Source: Pantoea rwandensis
Lineage (GTDB): Bacteria; Pseudomonadota; Gammaproteobacteria; Enterobacterales; Enterobacteriaceae
DNA length: 64,000 nucleotides
Assembly: GCF_000759475.1 (NCBI RefSeq)
Contig: NZ_CP009454.1
Coordinates: forward strand, 2,356,001 to 2,420,000
Direction of reading: 5' to 3'
Within the stretch, counting starts at the first letter, position 1. Every line of letters starts with the position of its first letter. Positions 30,046 to 40,426 of the stretch are shown here, in pieces. Position numbers and translations under genes: made by a program. Below the pieces are notes generated by a model. It was not told where the DNA came from, did not search any database, and saw only the letters and a program-made list of their open reading frames with translations.

Positions 30046-30573
30046 GTGGCGATCATTCTCGGGATTGACCCCGGCTCGCGCGTCACCGGTTACGGTGTGA
30101 TTCGTCAGGTTGGCCGCCAGCTCAGCTATCTGGGCAGCGGCTGTATCCGCACCAACGTTACCGATCTACCTTCTCGCCTCAAATTGATTTACGCCGGGGT
30201 GACGGAAATCATCACCCAATTCTCGCCAGACTATTTTGCTATCGAGCAGGTATTTATGGCGAAGAATGCAGACTCAGCGCTAAAGCTGGGCCAGGCGCGC
30301 GGCGCAGCGATTGTGGCGGCGGTGAATCTCGATTTGCCGGTGTTCGAATATGCAGCGCGTCAGGTCAAACAAACGGTAACCGGCACCGGTGGGGCAGAAA
30401 AAAGTCAGGTTCAGCACATGGTGCGCACCTTGCTGAAACTACCCGCTAACCCGCAAGCCGATGCCGCTGATGCGCTGGCCATCGCCATCACCCATTGTCA
30501 CCTGAGCCAAAACACCACGCGATTGAGTGACGCTAAGCTGGTGATGACGCGTGGACGATTGCGGTCCGGCTGA
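30046..30573 (+). CDS. ruvC: Holliday junction resolvase RuvC
   Basis: A 175-residue endonuclease that nicks Holliday junctions symmetrically together with RuvAB. The four acidic catalytic residues are visible in LGIDPGS, FAIEQVF and [12 protein letters not shown]. It starts at GTG 30046 behind GGAGG. It ends before a terminator that overlaps the LexA site of ruvAB. Confidence 0.95.
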   Translation: MAIILGIDPGSRVTGYGVIRQVGRQLSYLGSGCIRTNVTDLPSRLKLIYAGVTEIITQFSPDYFAIEQVFMAKNADSALKLGQARGAAIVAAVNLDLPVFEYAARQVKQTVTGTGGAEKSQVQHMVRTLLKLPANPQADAADALAIAITHCHLSQNTTRLSDAKLVMTRGRLRSG

Positions 30574-30590
30574 CGAAAACCCAAACATTG

Positions 30591-30618
30591 AAGGCTGGAT
30601 ATTGATCCAGCCTTTTTT
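30591..30618 (+). terminator. ruvC terminator overlapping the ruvAB operator
   Basis: AAGGCTGGAT (30591-30600) pairs with ATCCAGCCTT (30605-30614) across a four-base loop and is followed by TTTT. The same palindrome is the SOS box at 30595-30610. Confidence 0.8.
30595..30610. promoter_or_regulatory. LexA (SOS) box of ruvAB
   Basis: CTGGATATTGATCCAG is a palindrome of the CTGG-N8-CCAG type used as SOS box upstream of E. coli ruvA. It overlaps a possible -35 (TTGATC 30602-30607) with an AT-rich -10 region at 30618-30630. ruvAB, but not ruvC, should be SOS-induced. Confidence 0.75.
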
Positions 30619-30780
30619 ATGATATAAATACCCGTCATATTTCCACTGTCTGATGCGCGGGCTGCCCTTGTTCACCTGAATCACTGACCTCAGTGCGTTC
30701 ATCGTGATGCGCTCGCTTGCCGCTTTAACGTCAGCGGAAATCAATCAGGTATTTTTAGGATTATATAAGGAACTGCTCAG

Positions 30781-31395
30781 GTGATTGGTCGCTTACGAGG
30801 CAATATTCTGGAAAAACAGCCGCCGCTGGTGTTAATTGAGGCGCACGGTGTGGGTTATGAAGTGCACATGCCAATGACCTGCTTCTACGAGCTGCCGGAG
30901 ATCAATCAGGAAGCGATTATCTTCACCCAGTTTGTGGTGCGTGAAGATGCGCAGCTGCTGTTCGGCTTCAATAACAAACAAGAGCGTGCGCTGTTCCGTG
31001 AACTGGTAAAAGTGAATGGCGTGGGGCCAAAGCTGGCACTGGCGATCCTTTCTGGCATGTCAGCACAACAGTTTGTGACCGCCGTTGAGCGTGAAGAGAT
31101 CGCGTCATTGATCAAGTTGCCTGGCGTCGGCAAGAAAACCGCCGAGCGTCTGGTGGTGGAGATGAAAGACCGCTTTAAAGGCATGCACGGCGATCTGTTT
31201 GGCAGTGACTCGACCTTCACATTGACCACGCCGTCTGAAGCACCAGCAGCGAATGACGCTGAGGCCGAAGCGGTGGCTGCACTGGTGGCGCTTGGCTATA
31301 AACCGCAAGAAGCCAGCCGCATGATCAGTAAAGTCGGCAAACCTGATGCGGATTGCGAAACGCTGATCCGTGAAGCTCTGCGCGCAGCTATTTGA
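30781..31395 (+). CDS. ruvA: Holliday junction branch migration protein RuvA
   Basis: A 204-residue junction-binding subunit. The N-terminal OB-fold begins [14 protein letters not shown], two helix-hairpin-helix motifs follow ([12 protein letters not shown] and [17 protein letters not shown]), and the C-terminal domain contacts RuvB. It has a GTG start. ruvB follows after eight bases. Confidence 0.96.
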   Translation: MIGRLRGNILEKQPPLVLIEAHGVGYEVHMPMTCFYELPEINQEAIIFTQFVVREDAQLLFGFNNKQERALFRELVKVNGVGPKLALAILSGMSAQQFVTAVEREEIASLIKLPGVGKKTAERLVVEMKDRFKGMHGDLFGSDSTFTLTTPSEAPAANDAEAEAVAALVALGYKPQEASRMISKVGKPDADCETLIREALRAAI

Positions 31396-31403
31396 GGTAA
31401 TGC

Positions 31404-32408
31404 ATGATTGAAGCCGATCGCCTGGTCTCGGGCGGCTCTATAAATGAAGAAGAGAGCCTCGACCGTGCCATTCGCCCTAAGCTCCTGGCGGAATACGTGG
31501 GGCAACCGCAGGTGCGCGAGCAGATGGAGATCTTCATCAAAGCAGCGCAACTGCGTGGCGATGCGCTGGACCATCTGCTGATTTTCGGCCCGCCGGGATT
31601 AGGTAAAACCACGCTGGCTAACATTGTGGCGAATGAGATGGGCGTGAATTTACGTACCACCTCCGGTCCGGTGCTGGAAAAAGCGGGCGATCTGGCTGCG
31701 ATGCTGACCAACCTCGAACCTCATGACGTGCTGTTTATCGATGAGATCCACCGCTTATCACCGGTGGTGGAAGAGGTGCTCTATCCGGCGATGGAAGATT
31801 ATCAGCTGGATATCATGATTGGCGAAGGCCCAGCGGCGCGCTCAATTAAACTCGATTTGCCCCCCTTTACCCTGATTGGCGCCACCACGCGCGCGGGCTC
31901 GCTGACATCACCGCTGCGCGATCGCTTTGGCATCGTGCAACGTCTTGAGTTTTACAACGTACCGGACCTGCAACACATCGTCAGCCGCAGTGCAGCGTGC
32001 TTAGGATTGGCGTTGAGTGAAGAGGGCGCGCTAGAAGTGGCGCGCCGTGCCCGTGGTACACCGCGAATCGCCAACCGTTTATTGCGTCGTGTACGCGATT
32101 ACGCTGAAGTTCGTGCCAGTGGTGTGATGAGTGGGGAAGTCTCTGCCAGCGCACTCGATATGCTCAACGTCGATAATCAGGGTTTCGATTACATGGACCG
32201 CAAGCTTTTGCTTGCGATCATCGACAAGTTCTCGGGTGGTCCGGTAGGGTTGGATAACCTGGCGGCGGCGATTGGTGAAGAACGGGAAACCATTGAAGAT
32301 GTGATTGAACCCTTCCTGATTCAACAAGGATTTATTCAGCGCACGCCGCGCGGCCGTCTGGCCACGCAGCATGCCTATAAGCATTTCGGCATCAGCCGCG
32401 AAGAGTAA
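31404..32408 (+). CDS. ruvB: Holliday junction helicase RuvB
   Basis: A 334-residue AAA+ motor for branch migration. Walker A is GPPGLGKTT, Walker [10 protein letters not shown], sensor I region [18 protein letters not shown], and the C-terminal winged helix ends the protein ([16 protein letters not shown]). It is the last gene of ruvAB. Confidence 0.97.
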   Translation: MIEADRLVSGGSINEEESLDRAIRPKLLAEYVGQPQVREQMEIFIKAAQLRGDALDHLLIFGPPGLGKTTLANIVANEMGVNLRTTSGPVLEKAGDLAAMLTNLEPHDVLFIDEIHRLSPVVEEVLYPAMEDYQLDIMIGEGPAARSIKLDLPPFTLIGATTRAGSLTSPLRDRFGIVQRLEFYNVPDLQHIVSRSAACLGLALSEEGALEVARRARGTPRIANRLLRRVRDYAEVRASGVMSGEVSASALDMLNVDNQGFDYMDRKLLLAIIDKFSGGPVGLDNLAAAIGEERETIEDVIEPFLIQQGFIQRTPRGRLATQHAYKHFGISREE

Positions 32409-32478
32409 AGCCGGCGTTTGTCCGGCTTAGCGATTTCACGATCGGGCATTCACGAAGGGGCCATTAATGGCCCCTTTA

Positions 32479-33264
32479 TTACGACGCCGGCTTTTTCGCC
32501 ATGCTGATGATGAACAGCACAGCGGCGCAGAGTACGACGGAAGGGCCAGCGGGCGTGTCGTAAGTGGCAGAGAACGTCAGTCCGCCAGTGACCGCCAGAA
32601 TGCCAATTATCACCGCAAACCCGGCCATCTGTTCTGGTGAACGGGAAAAACGACGCGCTGTGGCGGCGGGAATAATCAGCAGTGAGGTGATAATCAGTGC
32701 ACCGACAAACTTCATTGCCACACCAATGGTCAAGGCGGTGACCAGCATCAGCATCAGGCGCGTGCGTTGAATGTTGACGCCATCCACTTGAGCCAACTCC
32801 GGGCTGATGGTCATCGACAGCAGTGAGCGCCACTGCCATGCCATTACTGCCAGTACAATGGCCACGCCAGCGCCCATCATCCACAAATCATCCGGTGTGA
32901 CCGCCAGCAAATCGCCAAACAGATACGCCATTAAATCGACGCGTACACCCTGCATCAGGCTGACCACCACCAAACCCAGCGACAGCGCGCTGTGCGCCAT
33001 AATGCCGAGTAACGTATCAATGGCCAGATGCGGACGACGCTCCAGCCACACTAAGCCCAGAGCCAGAAATACAGTCACCAGAATCACGGCATAATAGGGA
33101 TTCACATTGAGCAGCAGGCCAAAGGCCACGCCGAGCAGCGAAGCGTGCGCAAGGGTATCGCCGAAATAAGACATGCGACGCCAGACCACAAACGAGCCAA
33201 GCGGACCCGCCGCCAGCGCCAGCAGCACGCCACCGAGCCAGCCGGGTAATAACAGTTCAATCAT
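32479..33264 (-). CDS. znuB: Zinc ABC transporter permease ZnuB
   Basis: A 261-residue inner-membrane permease of the high-affinity zinc importer with about eight helices ([19 protein letters not shown] at the start, [20 protein letters not shown] in the core). Its ATG overlaps the znuC stop (ATGA), so the two subunits are coupled. It is convergent with ruvB. Confidence 0.95.
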   Translation of the reverse strand: MIELLLPGWLGGVLLALAAGPLGSFVVWRRMSYFGDTLAHASLLGVAFGLLLNVNPYYAVILVTVFLALGLVWLERRPHLAIDTLLGIMAHSALSLGLVVVSLMQGVRVDLMAYLFGDLLAVTPDDLWMMGAGVAIVLAVMAWQWRSLLSMTISPELAQVDGVNIQRTRLMLMLVTALTIGVAMKFVGALIITSLLIIPAATARRFSRSPEQMAGFAVIIGILAVTGGLTFSATYDTPAGPSVVLCAAVLFIISMAKKPAS

Positions 33265-34016
33265 GACGGACCATTTCCTTTACGCAGCACAATTCGTCCC
33301 TGTAAATCGTGACGGTGATTGTGATGATGGCGATAGATTGCCAGTTGCTGCGCGCCACGTGGGCCGAACATGGCGATAAATTCTGGATGCTGAGACACCG
33401 CTTCTGGCGTGCCGGAACAGCAGATGTGGTGGTTGAGACACAGCACTTCGTCAGTTTTTGCCATCACCAAATGCAGATCGTGCGAAACCATCAGCACGCC
33501 ACAGTTGAGTTCCTGGCGAAGCTGATCGATTAAATCGTAGAGCGCCACTTGCCCATTCACGTCAACGCCTTGCGTAGGTTCATCTAACACCAGTAACTGG
33601 GGTTGATTGAGCAGGGCACGCGCCAGCAGCACACGCTGGGTTTCACCACCCGAAAGTTTTTGCAGAGGCGCATTGAGCAGATGTCCGGCCTGCACGCGTT
33701 TCAAAGCCGGGAGAATAGCATCACGCTTGCTGCCACGCGTCAGACGCATAAACCGCTCAACGGTGATCGGCAACGTCGGGTCAATGTGCAATTTCTGTGG
33801 CACATAGCCGATGCGTAAACCGGGGGTGCGTTTGACGCTACCGCTTGTTGGCGTAAGAAGGCCGAGCACCGTCCGGACCAGCGTCGATTTGCCCGCGCCG
33901 TTCGGCCCAAGCAGCGTCAGTATTTTCCCCGGCTCCAGTGTCAGGCTGATACCTGCTAGCACAGGGCGCTGGGAAAACTTCACGGAGATGTTTTCAAGTG
34001 TAACAAGTGACGACAT
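33261..34016 (-). CDS. znuC: Zinc ABC transporter ATPase ZnuC
   Basis: A 251-residue ATPase of the ZnuABC importer: Walker [10 protein letters not shown], signature LSGGETQR, Walker [13 protein letters not shown], and the His-rich C-terminus ([15 protein letters not shown]). I chose ATG 34016 ([12 protein letters not shown]), which matches the E. coli start. ATG 34034 is in frame but lies only nine bases from the Zur box, which would leave almost no leader. Confidence 0.93.
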   Translation of the reverse strand: MSSLVTLENISVKFSQRPVLAGISLTLEPGKILTLLGPNGAGKSTLVRTVLGLLTPTSGSVKRTPGLRIGYVPQKLHIDPTLPITVERFMRLTRGSKRDAILPALKRVQAGHLLNAPLQKLSGGETQRVLLARALLNQPQLLVLDEPTQGVDVNGQVALYDLIDQLRQELNCGVLMVSHDLHLVMAKTDEVLCLNHHICCSGTPEAVSQHPEFIAMFGPRGAQQLAIYRHHHNHRHDLQGRIVLRKGNGPS

Positions 34017-34042
34017 ATTATTTACGGGTTGCATTGAATTTC

Positions 34043-34063
34043 GAATGTTATAATATCACATTC
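34043..34063. promoter_or_regulatory. Zur box between znuC and znuA
   Basis: A 21-bp palindrome beginning GAATGTTATAATATC and ending ACATTC closely resembles the E. coli znu operator. It contains TATAAT-like -10 sequence and lies between the divergent znuCB and znuA genes, so one Zur site can repress both under zinc sufficiency. Confidence 0.85.
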
Positions 34064-34093
34064 CATCAACAGGTCACGATGGAATGACGCATT

Positions 34094-35065
34094 ATGTTAC
34101 ACATTAAGCAGCGCTTCGCTTTCACTCTTCCTGCTGCGGCACTCGCCGCCGCCTGCGCGATGCCCGCGCACTCAGCCGTAGTCGCTTCAATCAAACCGAT
34201 CGGATTTATCGCAGCGGCGATTGCCGATGGCGTGACGCCAGTGGAAGTGCTGTTGCCAGATGGCGCTTCAGAGCATGATTATGCTTTACGTCCTTCTGAT
34301 GTAAAACGTATTAAAAACGCGGACTTAGTGGTATGGGTTGGACCAGAAATGGAGGCGTTTCTGACCAAGTCTGCGGCAGAGTTACCTGAGGCTAAAAATC
34401 TCGAAATAGCGGCGATGCCAGGGGTGAAACCGCTGCTGATTCGTGGTGGTGAAGACGAGGACGAACATGAGCACGGTCACGATCATGACCATGACTCAGA
34501 TAAGTCTGAAGACCAGGAGCCGTCTCATACACACCACCACCATGGTGAGTTTAATATGCACCTGTGGATGTCACCTGAGATTGCGCGACAATCTGCGGTT
34601 GCAATCCACGGAAAATTATTGGAACTTATGCCGCAAAGCAGAGCCAAACTTGACGCGAACCTGCAGCAGTTTGAAGCAGAATTAGCAGATGCGGATAAGC
34701 ATATTGGCGCGCAGCTTGCCCCCGTTAAGAGTAAGGGTTATTTCGTTTTTCACGATGCGTACAGCTACTTTGAAAAACACTACGGTTTGTCCCCTGCTGG
34801 ACATTTCACCGTCAACCCTGAGATCCAACCGGGCGCCCAGCGTTTACATCAAATACGAACACAGTTGGTTGAGCAGAAAGCCGTATGCGTTTTTGCTGAA
34901 CCACAATTTAGGCCGGCCGTCATCGATGCCGTGTCTCGCGGAACCAGCGTGCGCAAAGGCACACTTGATCCGCTGGGCATGGGAATCAGCTTAACCAAAG
35001 ACAGCTATGTGAAATTCCTCTCACAGTTGTCGAGCCAGTATGCGAGCTGCCTGAATGGAGCATAG
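34094..35065 (+). CDS. znuA: Zinc-binding periplasmic protein ZnuA
   Basis: A 323-residue cluster A-I binding protein with a Sec signal (cleavage near AHSA-VV). Metal-ligand histidines occur in [21 protein letters not shown] and [15 protein letters not shown] His/Asp/Glu-rich loop at about 117-155 ([19 protein letters not shown]) is typical of ZnuA and thought to collect zinc. Confidence 0.95.
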   Translation: MLHIKQRFAFTLPAAALAAACAMPAHSAVVASIKPIGFIAAAIADGVTPVEVLLPDGASEHDYALRPSDVKRIKNADLVVWVGPEMEAFLTKSAAELPEAKNLEIAAMPGVKPLLIRGGEDEDEHEHGHDHDHDSDKSEDQEPSHTHHHHGEFNMHLWMSPEIARQSAVAIHGKLLELMPQSRAKLDANLQQFEAELADADKHIGAQLAPVKSKGYFVFHDAYSYFEKHYGLSPAGHFTVNPEIQPGAQRLHQIRTQLVEQKAVCVFAEPQFRPAVIDAVSRGTSVRKGTLDPLGMGISLTKDSYVKFLSQLSSQYASCLNGA

Positions 35066-35079
35066 AGGAATAAGTAAAA

Positions 35080-36408
35080 GTGCAGCAGATAGCCCGCTCT
35101 GTCGCCCTCGCATTTAATAATTTGCCGCGTCCCCACCGCGTTATGCTGGGTTCATTAACTGTTATCACGTTGGCCGTCGCTGTTTGGCGGCCTTACGTTT
35201 ACCATCCCCATGATGTTGCCCCCATCGTGAAAGACATCACGCTGGACAAAAACGAATTGCGCACGCTGTTACCCGAAGCCAGTGAGCCGATCGATCAGAC
35301 CACGGTTGAACCGGAAGAAGAGATTCCGGCCGATGACATCGATAAAGATGTGCAGGACAACCCGAATCAACACGATTACACCGTTTCCTCTGGCGATACC
35401 CTGAGCAGCGCACTGAATCAGTACGGTATTGATCTCAGTGATATCAATGCGTTAGTCAGTAGCGATAAAGACTTCCGTAACCTGCGCGTCGGCCAGCAAC
35501 TCAGCTGGACGCTGGATGCGGATGGTCAACTGCAAAACTTTACCTGGGAAGTGGATCGCCGCGAAACCCGCACTTACGAGCGTCAGCCGAATGGCAGCTT
35601 TAAGATGCAGCAGGAGATGCAAAAGGGTGAGTGGCAGAATAGTGTGCTGAAAGGTGAAGTGCGTGGCAGCTTTGGCGCCAGCGCCCAGCGGGCAGGCTTG
35701 ACCAGTGCTGAAACCAGCAACGTCATTAAAGCCATGCAGTGGCAGATGGATTTCCGCAAACTGCGCGCCGGGGATGATTTCAGCGTGCTGATGTCCCGCG
35801 AGATGCTGGATGGCAAAAGTGCGCAGAGCCAGCTGCTCGGCGTGCGTCTGCGTACCGGCGGCAAAGATTACTACGCGTTCCGCGCTGAAGATGGCAAATT
35901 CTACGATCGTAACGGCTCAGGCCTTGCCCGTGGTTTTATGCGCTTCCCGACGGTGAAACAGTATCGCGTCTCCTCCAACTTTAATCCGCGCCGTCTTAAC
36001 CCGGTAACGGGCCGCATCGCGCCGCACAAGGGTGTCGATTTCGCACTGCCTATCGGCACACCGGTGCTTGCCGTCGGTGATGGAGAAGTGGTGATGGCAA
36101 AAAATGGCGGGGCGGCAGGTAACTATGTGGCGATTCGTCACGGTCGTCAGTATATGACCCGTTATATGCACCTGAGTAAGGCGCTGGTGAAACCAGGACA
36201 GAAAGTGAAGCGCGGTGACCGTATTGCGCTGTCCGGCAACACCGGGCGTTCTACGGGGCCACATCTGCATTACGAAGTGTGGATCAACAATCAGGCCGTC
36301 AATCCACTCACGGCAAAACTGCCGCGTATGGAAGGGCTGACGGGTAAAGACCGCAGCAACTATCTGGCGGACGTGAAGAGTTATCTGCCACAGCTGGCAC
36401 TGAAATAA
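35080..36408 (+). CDS. mepM: Murein DD-endopeptidase MepM
   Basis: A 442-residue peptidoglycan hydrolase that cuts D-Ala-mDAP crosslinks to allow new glycan insertion. It has an N-terminal membrane anchor (MLGSLTVITLAVAVW), a LysM-like domain (YTVSSGDTLSSALNQYG), and a LytM/M23 zinc peptidase with HKGVDFALP and HLHYEVWIN. GTG start 35080 matches the family N-terminus MQQIARSVALAFNNLPRP. It follows znuA by 14 bases and may be cotranscribed with it. Confidence 0.95.
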   Translation: MQQIARSVALAFNNLPRPHRVMLGSLTVITLAVAVWRPYVYHPHDVAPIVKDITLDKNELRTLLPEASEPIDQTTVEPEEEIPADDIDKDVQDNPNQHDYTVSSGDTLSSALNQYGIDLSDINALVSSDKDFRNLRVGQQLSWTLDADGQLQNFTWEVDRRETRTYERQPNGSFKMQQEMQKGEWQNSVLKGEVRGSFGASAQRAGLTSAETSNVIKAMQWQMDFRKLRAGDDFSVLMSREMLDGKSAQSQLLGVRLRTGGKDYYAFRAEDGKFYDRNGSGLARGFMRFPTVKQYRVSSNFNPRRLNPVTGRIAPHKGVDFALPIGTPVLAVGDGEVVMAKNGGAAGNYVAIRHGRQYMTRYMHLSKALVKPGQKVKRGDRIALSGNTGRSTGPHLHYEVWINNQAVNPLTAKLPRMEGLTGKDRSNYLADVKSYLPQLALK

Positions 36409-36430
36409 CCCATTTCTGTAGCCAATATTG

Positions 36431-36461
36431 AAAAAACCGACGAATTATTCGTCGGTTTTTT
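36431..36461 (+). terminator. Terminator after mepM
   Basis: AAAAAACCGACGAA (36431-36444) pairs with TTCGTCGGTTTTTT (36448-36461) with a three-base loop. Confidence 0.92.
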
Positions 36462-36535
36462 GCTATCTGACGCATGATGATTGCAAAATTAACCACCGTC
36501 ACTATCATTGTCCCGTCATTGTCAGAGGCGAGTGC

Positions 36536-37513
36536 ATGGAAACCCGAAAGAAAAATAACAGTGAATTTATTCCCGTTTTTCAACGTTCTTTTTTAAAACC
36601 GAAATATTGGGGCAACTGGCTGGCGATTGGTGCGCTGGCGGGCATGGCAATGCTGCCAGCCAAAGTGCGTGACCCGATTTTGGGTGGATTGGGGCGCTTT
36701 GCCGGTAAGCTGGCAAAAAGTGCGCGTCGTCGTGCGCTGATCAATCTCTATTATTGCCTGCCGGAGTTAAGCGAAGCACAGCGCGAAGAGATTGCTGATC
36801 GTATGTTTGCCACCGCGCCACAGGCGATGGTGATGATGGCTGAGTTGGGGATGCGCGATCCTGCTCGTGTGCGCCAACGCGTTGACTGGCACGGCCGTGA
36901 AATTATCGAAGCCTTGCAGGCCAACAAAGAGAACGTGATTTTTCTGGTGCCGCACGGTTGGGCCGTGGATATCCCGGCGATGCTGCTGGCGTCAGAGGGC
37001 CAGATGATGGCGGCCATGTTCCATAATCAGAGCGATCCGCTGCTGGATTATGTGTGGAACACCGTACGCCGTCGCTTTGGTGGCCGCATGCATGCACGTA
37101 ATGACGGTATTAAGCCATTTATCGCTTCGGTGCGTCAGGGCTATTACGGTTACTATCTGCCGGACCAGGATCATGGCCCGGAGCACAGTGAGTTCGTGGA
37201 TTTCTTTGCCACCTACAAAGCAACACTGCCCGCAGTCGGCCGTTTGATGAAAGTGTGTCGAGCGCGCGTGGTGCCACTGTTTCCGGTGTACAACAGCGAG
37301 ACACATCGTCTGGAAATCTATGTGCGACCACCGATGGACGATTTGCTGGATGCCGACGATAACACACTGGCGCGGCGAATGAATGAGGAAGTTGAGATAT
37401 TTGTGCGGCCGCATCCAGAGCAATACACCTGGATTTTAAAGCTGCTGAAAACGCGCAAAGAAGGGGATATTGAACCTTATGCGCGCAAGGAGCTTTATCC
37501 TCGCAAGAAATAA
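36536..37513 (+). CDS. lpxM: Lipid A late acyltransferase LpxM
   Basis: A 325-residue inner-membrane enzyme that adds the secondary myristoyl chain to lipid A. The catalytic HX4D motif is HGWAVD, and [18 protein letters not shown] is the usual second block. I chose ATG 36536 ([13 protein letters not shown]) because the family starts there and AGAGGCGAG lies upstream; an in-frame ATG at 36428 sits in the mepM terminator. Confidence 0.93.
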   Translation: METRKKNNSEFIPVFQRSFLKPKYWGNWLAIGALAGMAMLPAKVRDPILGGLGRFAGKLAKSARRRALINLYYCLPELSEAQREEIADRMFATAPQAMVMMAELGMRDPARVRQRVDWHGREIIEALQANKENVIFLVPHGWAVDIPAMLLASEGQMMAAMFHNQSDPLLDYVWNTVRRRFGGRMHARNDGIKPFIASVRQGYYGYYLPDQDHGPEHSEFVDFFATYKATLPAVGRLMKVCRARVVPLFPVYNSETHRLEIYVRPPMDDLLDADDNTLARRMNEEVEIFVRPHPEQYTWILKLLKTRKEGDIEPYARKELYPRKK

Positions 37514-37515
37514 CG

Positions 37516-37535
37516 AAGGGGCCGATTGGCCCCTT
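37516..37535. terminator. Terminator between lpxM and the MdfA-type exporter
   Basis: AAGGGGCC (37516-37523) pairs with GGCCCCTT (37528-37535) around GATT. It lies between convergent genes. Confidence 0.75.
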
Positions 37536-37538
37536 TGA

Positions 37539-38774
37539 TTATTCTACCGATTCAACGTGGCTGCGTCGGATACGTTCACGCAGGAACAGCGTCACCAGGC
37601 CAAACCACAGCACACCCGCCGCAAAATTGATGCCGCTGAACCATGGCGTACCGCCACTGAAGTAGCCTGCTTTCGCCAGTTCAATCCCGATAGCCAGCGT
37701 CAGAATACTGATCATACCCAGCATGGCTGCCACGCTGCCTTTCCCTTCGCTGCTGGAATACAGCGTCAGACGATACAGACCGGCGTTGACCATGCCCGCA
37801 CCAAAGGCATACAGACTTAATCCTGCGGTCAGCAGCAGGTAGGTGTGGCTGTCGAGCAGGTTTGCCAGCCACGAGATACTTAAACCTATCAAAATCGGCC
37901 ACGCAGCGAATTTGACCGGCTGCTCGATGGGAACGCGACCCGCCAGTTTACCCAGCGTCAGGTTACCAGCGATCATGGCGAGGAACACCGGCAGTTGCAG
38001 CAGCGCATACTCCATGCGCGATAAGCCCTCGTCATGCATCAGAATCACGGGCGACAGGGCAACCCAGGTCAGAATCGGAATAAACACCAGGCCAATAGCG
38101 AAAGATCCATACATCACCTGACGATCGCGTGCCAGACGGCCATAGGCGCGTGCCAGATTGGGCAGGGCAATGGAATGACTGCGATCGCCAGCGGTTTCCG
38201 GCATGATGCGCCACAGCACCACAAAAGCCACCACGCTACAAATCGCAAACAGCCAGAACATGCTACGCCATTCACCCACGGTCAACCAGGCGGCACCCGC
38301 CAGCGGACCGGCCAGCGGGGCTAAGAGGGCCACGTTAGCCATTAACGCCATCATGCGCACCGCTAAAGCCTCATCAAACGCTTCCTGCACTGCGGCATAA
38401 CTGACTGCACCGATAAAGCACAGGCTGATGCCCTGGATAAAGCGCAGGGTGACAAACTGTTCGATGTTCGTGACCCAGGTGGTCAGAATGCAGGCCGCAG
38501 CAAAGAACAGAATGCCGAACAGCAGGACTGGACGGCGACCATATTTGTCCGAGAGCGGACCGAGCAGCCACTGCAGCACCACGCCGCCCATTAGATAAGC
38601 AGTAAGAGAAGTCGACACCCATTCCGGGCCGACGTTGAATTCAGAAGTGACCAGCAGCATGCCGGGCTGAATCATGTCATGGGCGATGTAAGTCGCGAAC
38701 TCAAACAACACCAGCGCGAGCGGGAACAGCAGCACCCGTCCGGTGAGTTGGGTAATCGGTTGATAGCGGGCCAT
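37539..38774 (-). CDS. mdfA: MdfA-type multidrug MFS exporter
   Basis: A 411-residue major facilitator with 12 predicted helices. It closely follows MdfA/Cmr: LFPLALVLFEFATYIAHDMI with the acidic residue in helix 1 that MdfA uses for cation recognition, motif A GPLSDKYGRRPVL, and motif C-like GPLAGPLAGAAW-type stretch. MdfA exports cationic and neutral drugs by proton exchange. In E. coli mdfA is elsewhere, so its place downstream of pykA is lineage-specific. It is separated from pykA by a terminator. Confidence 0.8.
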   Translation of the reverse strand: MARYQPITQLTGRVLLFPLALVLFEFATYIAHDMIQPGMLLVTSEFNVGPEWVSTSLTAYLMGGVVLQWLLGPLSDKYGRRPVLLFGILFFAAACILTTWVTNIEQFVTLRFIQGISLCFIGAVSYAAVQEAFDEALAVRMMALMANVALLAPLAGPLAGAAWLTVGEWRSMFWLFAICSVVAFVVLWRIMPETAGDRSHSIALPNLARAYGRLARDRQVMYGSFAIGLVFIPILTWVALSPVILMHDEGLSRMEYALLQLPVFLAMIAGNLTLGKLAGRVPIEQPVKFAAWPILIGLSISWLANLLDSHTYLLLTAGLSLYAFGAGMVNAGLYRLTLYSSSEGKGSVAAMLGMISILTLAIGIELAKAGYFSGGTPWFSGINFAAGVLWFGLVTLFLRERIRRSHVESVE

Positions 38775-38799
38775 CTGGCCTCCTTGTCAGAAAAAATAA

Positions 38800-38826
38800 A
38801 AACGCGACTGCCAGGCAGTCGCGTTT
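38800..38826 (-). terminator. Terminator of pykA
   Basis: A 13-bp perfect inverted repeat with arms AAACGCGACTGCC (38800-38812) and GGCAGTCGCGTTT (38814-38826). On the minus strand it is followed by TTTATTTTTT. It lies between pykA and the downstream exporter gene. Confidence 0.85.
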
Positions 38827-38866
38827 ATCCATGTTGTTACAGCCGCTGTTGGTGGAGCGTGCGCGT

Positions 38867-40309
38867 TTAGTCTACGCGCAGAACACGGCTGGTGTTGGTG
38901 GTGCCGGTGGTCGCCATCACGTCGCCCTGGGTGACAATCACCAGGTCGCCCGAGACGAGGAAACCTTTGTCGCGCAGCAGGTTCACTGCATCATGCGCGG
39001 CGGCTACACCATCATTGTTGCTGTCGAAATAAACTGGCGTCACGCCGCGATACAGCGCAGTCAGGTTCAATGTACGTTCGTGACGTGACATGGCGAAGAT
39101 CGGTAGGCCAGAAGTGATACGTGAGGTCATCAGCGCGGTACGGCCCGATTCGGTCATGGTGATGATGGCAGAAACACCCTGCAGGTGGTTGGCTGCATAC
39201 ATCGCGGACATCGCAATCGCTTCTTCCACGTTGTCGAACTGCACTTCAAGACGGTGCTTAGACACGTTGACGCTTGGGATTTTTTCCGCACCGAGGCATA
39301 CTTTCGCCATCGCAGACACGGTTTCCGCTGGATACTGGCCAGCAGCCGTTTCAGCTGACAACATCACAGCATCGGTACCATCCAGCACGGCGTTCGCCAC
39401 GTCCATCACTTCAGCGCGGGTTGGCATCGGGTTAGTGATCATCGACTCCATCATCTGCGTGGCGGTGATGATGGTACGGTTCAGCTGACGCGCACGACGA
39501 ATCAGCGCCTTCTGGATACCCACCAGTTCTGGATCACCAATCTCAACGCCGAGGTCGCCACGTGCCACCATCACTACGTCAGAGGCGAGGATGATATCAT
39601 CCATCGCTTCTTGTGACGCAACGGCTTCAGCACGTTCGACTTTGGCCACCAGTTTGGCATCACAACCTGCATCGCGCGCCAGGCGGCGAGCGTAGTTCAT
39701 GTCTTCCCCATTACGTGGGAAGGACACGGCAAGATAATCCACGCCGATTTTCGCGGCGGTGATGATATCGACTTTATCTTTCTCCGTCAGCGCTTCTGCA
39801 GACAGACCGCCACCGAGTTTATTGATGCCTTTATTGTTGGAAAGCGGGCCGCCGACGGTGACTTCGGTGAAGACTTTCACACCCTGAACTTCCAGCACCT
39901 TCAACTGCACACGACCATCATCCAGCAGCAGGATGTCGCCAGGCACCACGTCTTCTGGCAGGCCTTTGTAGTCGATACCGACTTTCTCTTTATCGCCTTC
40001 GCCTTTGCCCATATCCGCATCCAGCAGGAAGCGATCGCCGACATTCAGGAAGACTTTGCCTTCTTTGAAGGTGGAAACACGAATTTTTGGACCTTGCAGG
40101 TCGCCCAGAATCGCCACGTGACGGCCAAGCTTAGCGGCAATCTCACGCACCTTGTTGGCGCGCATCTGGTGGTCTTCCGGGGTGCCGTGGGAGAAATTGA
40201 GTCGCACCACGTTCGCGCCCGCCGCGATGATTTTTTCGAGGTTATTGTCGCGATCGGTGGCTGGGCCGAGGGTAGTTACGATCTTGGTTCTTCTGAGACG
40301 TCTTGACAT
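38867..40309 (-). CDS. pykA: Pyruvate kinase II
   Basis: A 480-residue AMP-type pyruvate kinase that converts phosphoenolpyruvate and ADP to pyruvate and ATP. Substrate-site blocks are [37 protein letters not shown] and [10 protein letters not shown]. Length and sequence match PykA rather than PykF. ATG 40309 (MSRRLRRTK) is the family start. It lies downstream of hexR on the same strand, with its own 117-bp upstream region. Confidence 0.96.
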   Translation of the reverse strand: MSRRLRRTKIVTTLGPATDRDNNLEKIIAAGANVVRLNFSHGTPEDHQMRANKVREIAAKLGRHVAILGDLQGPKIRVSTFKEGKVFLNVGDRFLLDADMGKGEGDKEKVGIDYKGLPEDVVPGDILLLDDGRVQLKVLEVQGVKVFTEVTVGGPLSNNKGINKLGGGLSAEALTEKDKVDIITAAKIGVDYLAVSFPRNGEDMNYARRLARDAGCDAKLVAKVERAEAVASQEAMDDIILASDVVMVARGDLGVEIGDPELVGIQKALIRRARQLNRTIITATQMMESMITNPMPTRAEVMDVANAVLDGTDAVMLSAETAAGQYPAETVSAMAKVCLGAEKIPSVNVSKHRLEVQFDNVEEAIAMSAMYAANHLQGVSAIITMTESGRTALMTSRITSGLPIFAMSRHERTLNLTALYRGVTPVYFDSNNDGVAAAHDAVNLLRDKGFLVSGDLVIVTQGDVMATTGTTNTSRVLRVD

Positions 40310-40426
40310 GAAGGACTCCGTTGACAAAGGTTCGTGTCACTCTCAAGGGGACACGGTGTAATCGCATATTCTATATGATCGATGGGCTGTGATTCGACTC
40401 ACATTGTGAATGTGATGTTAATTATT

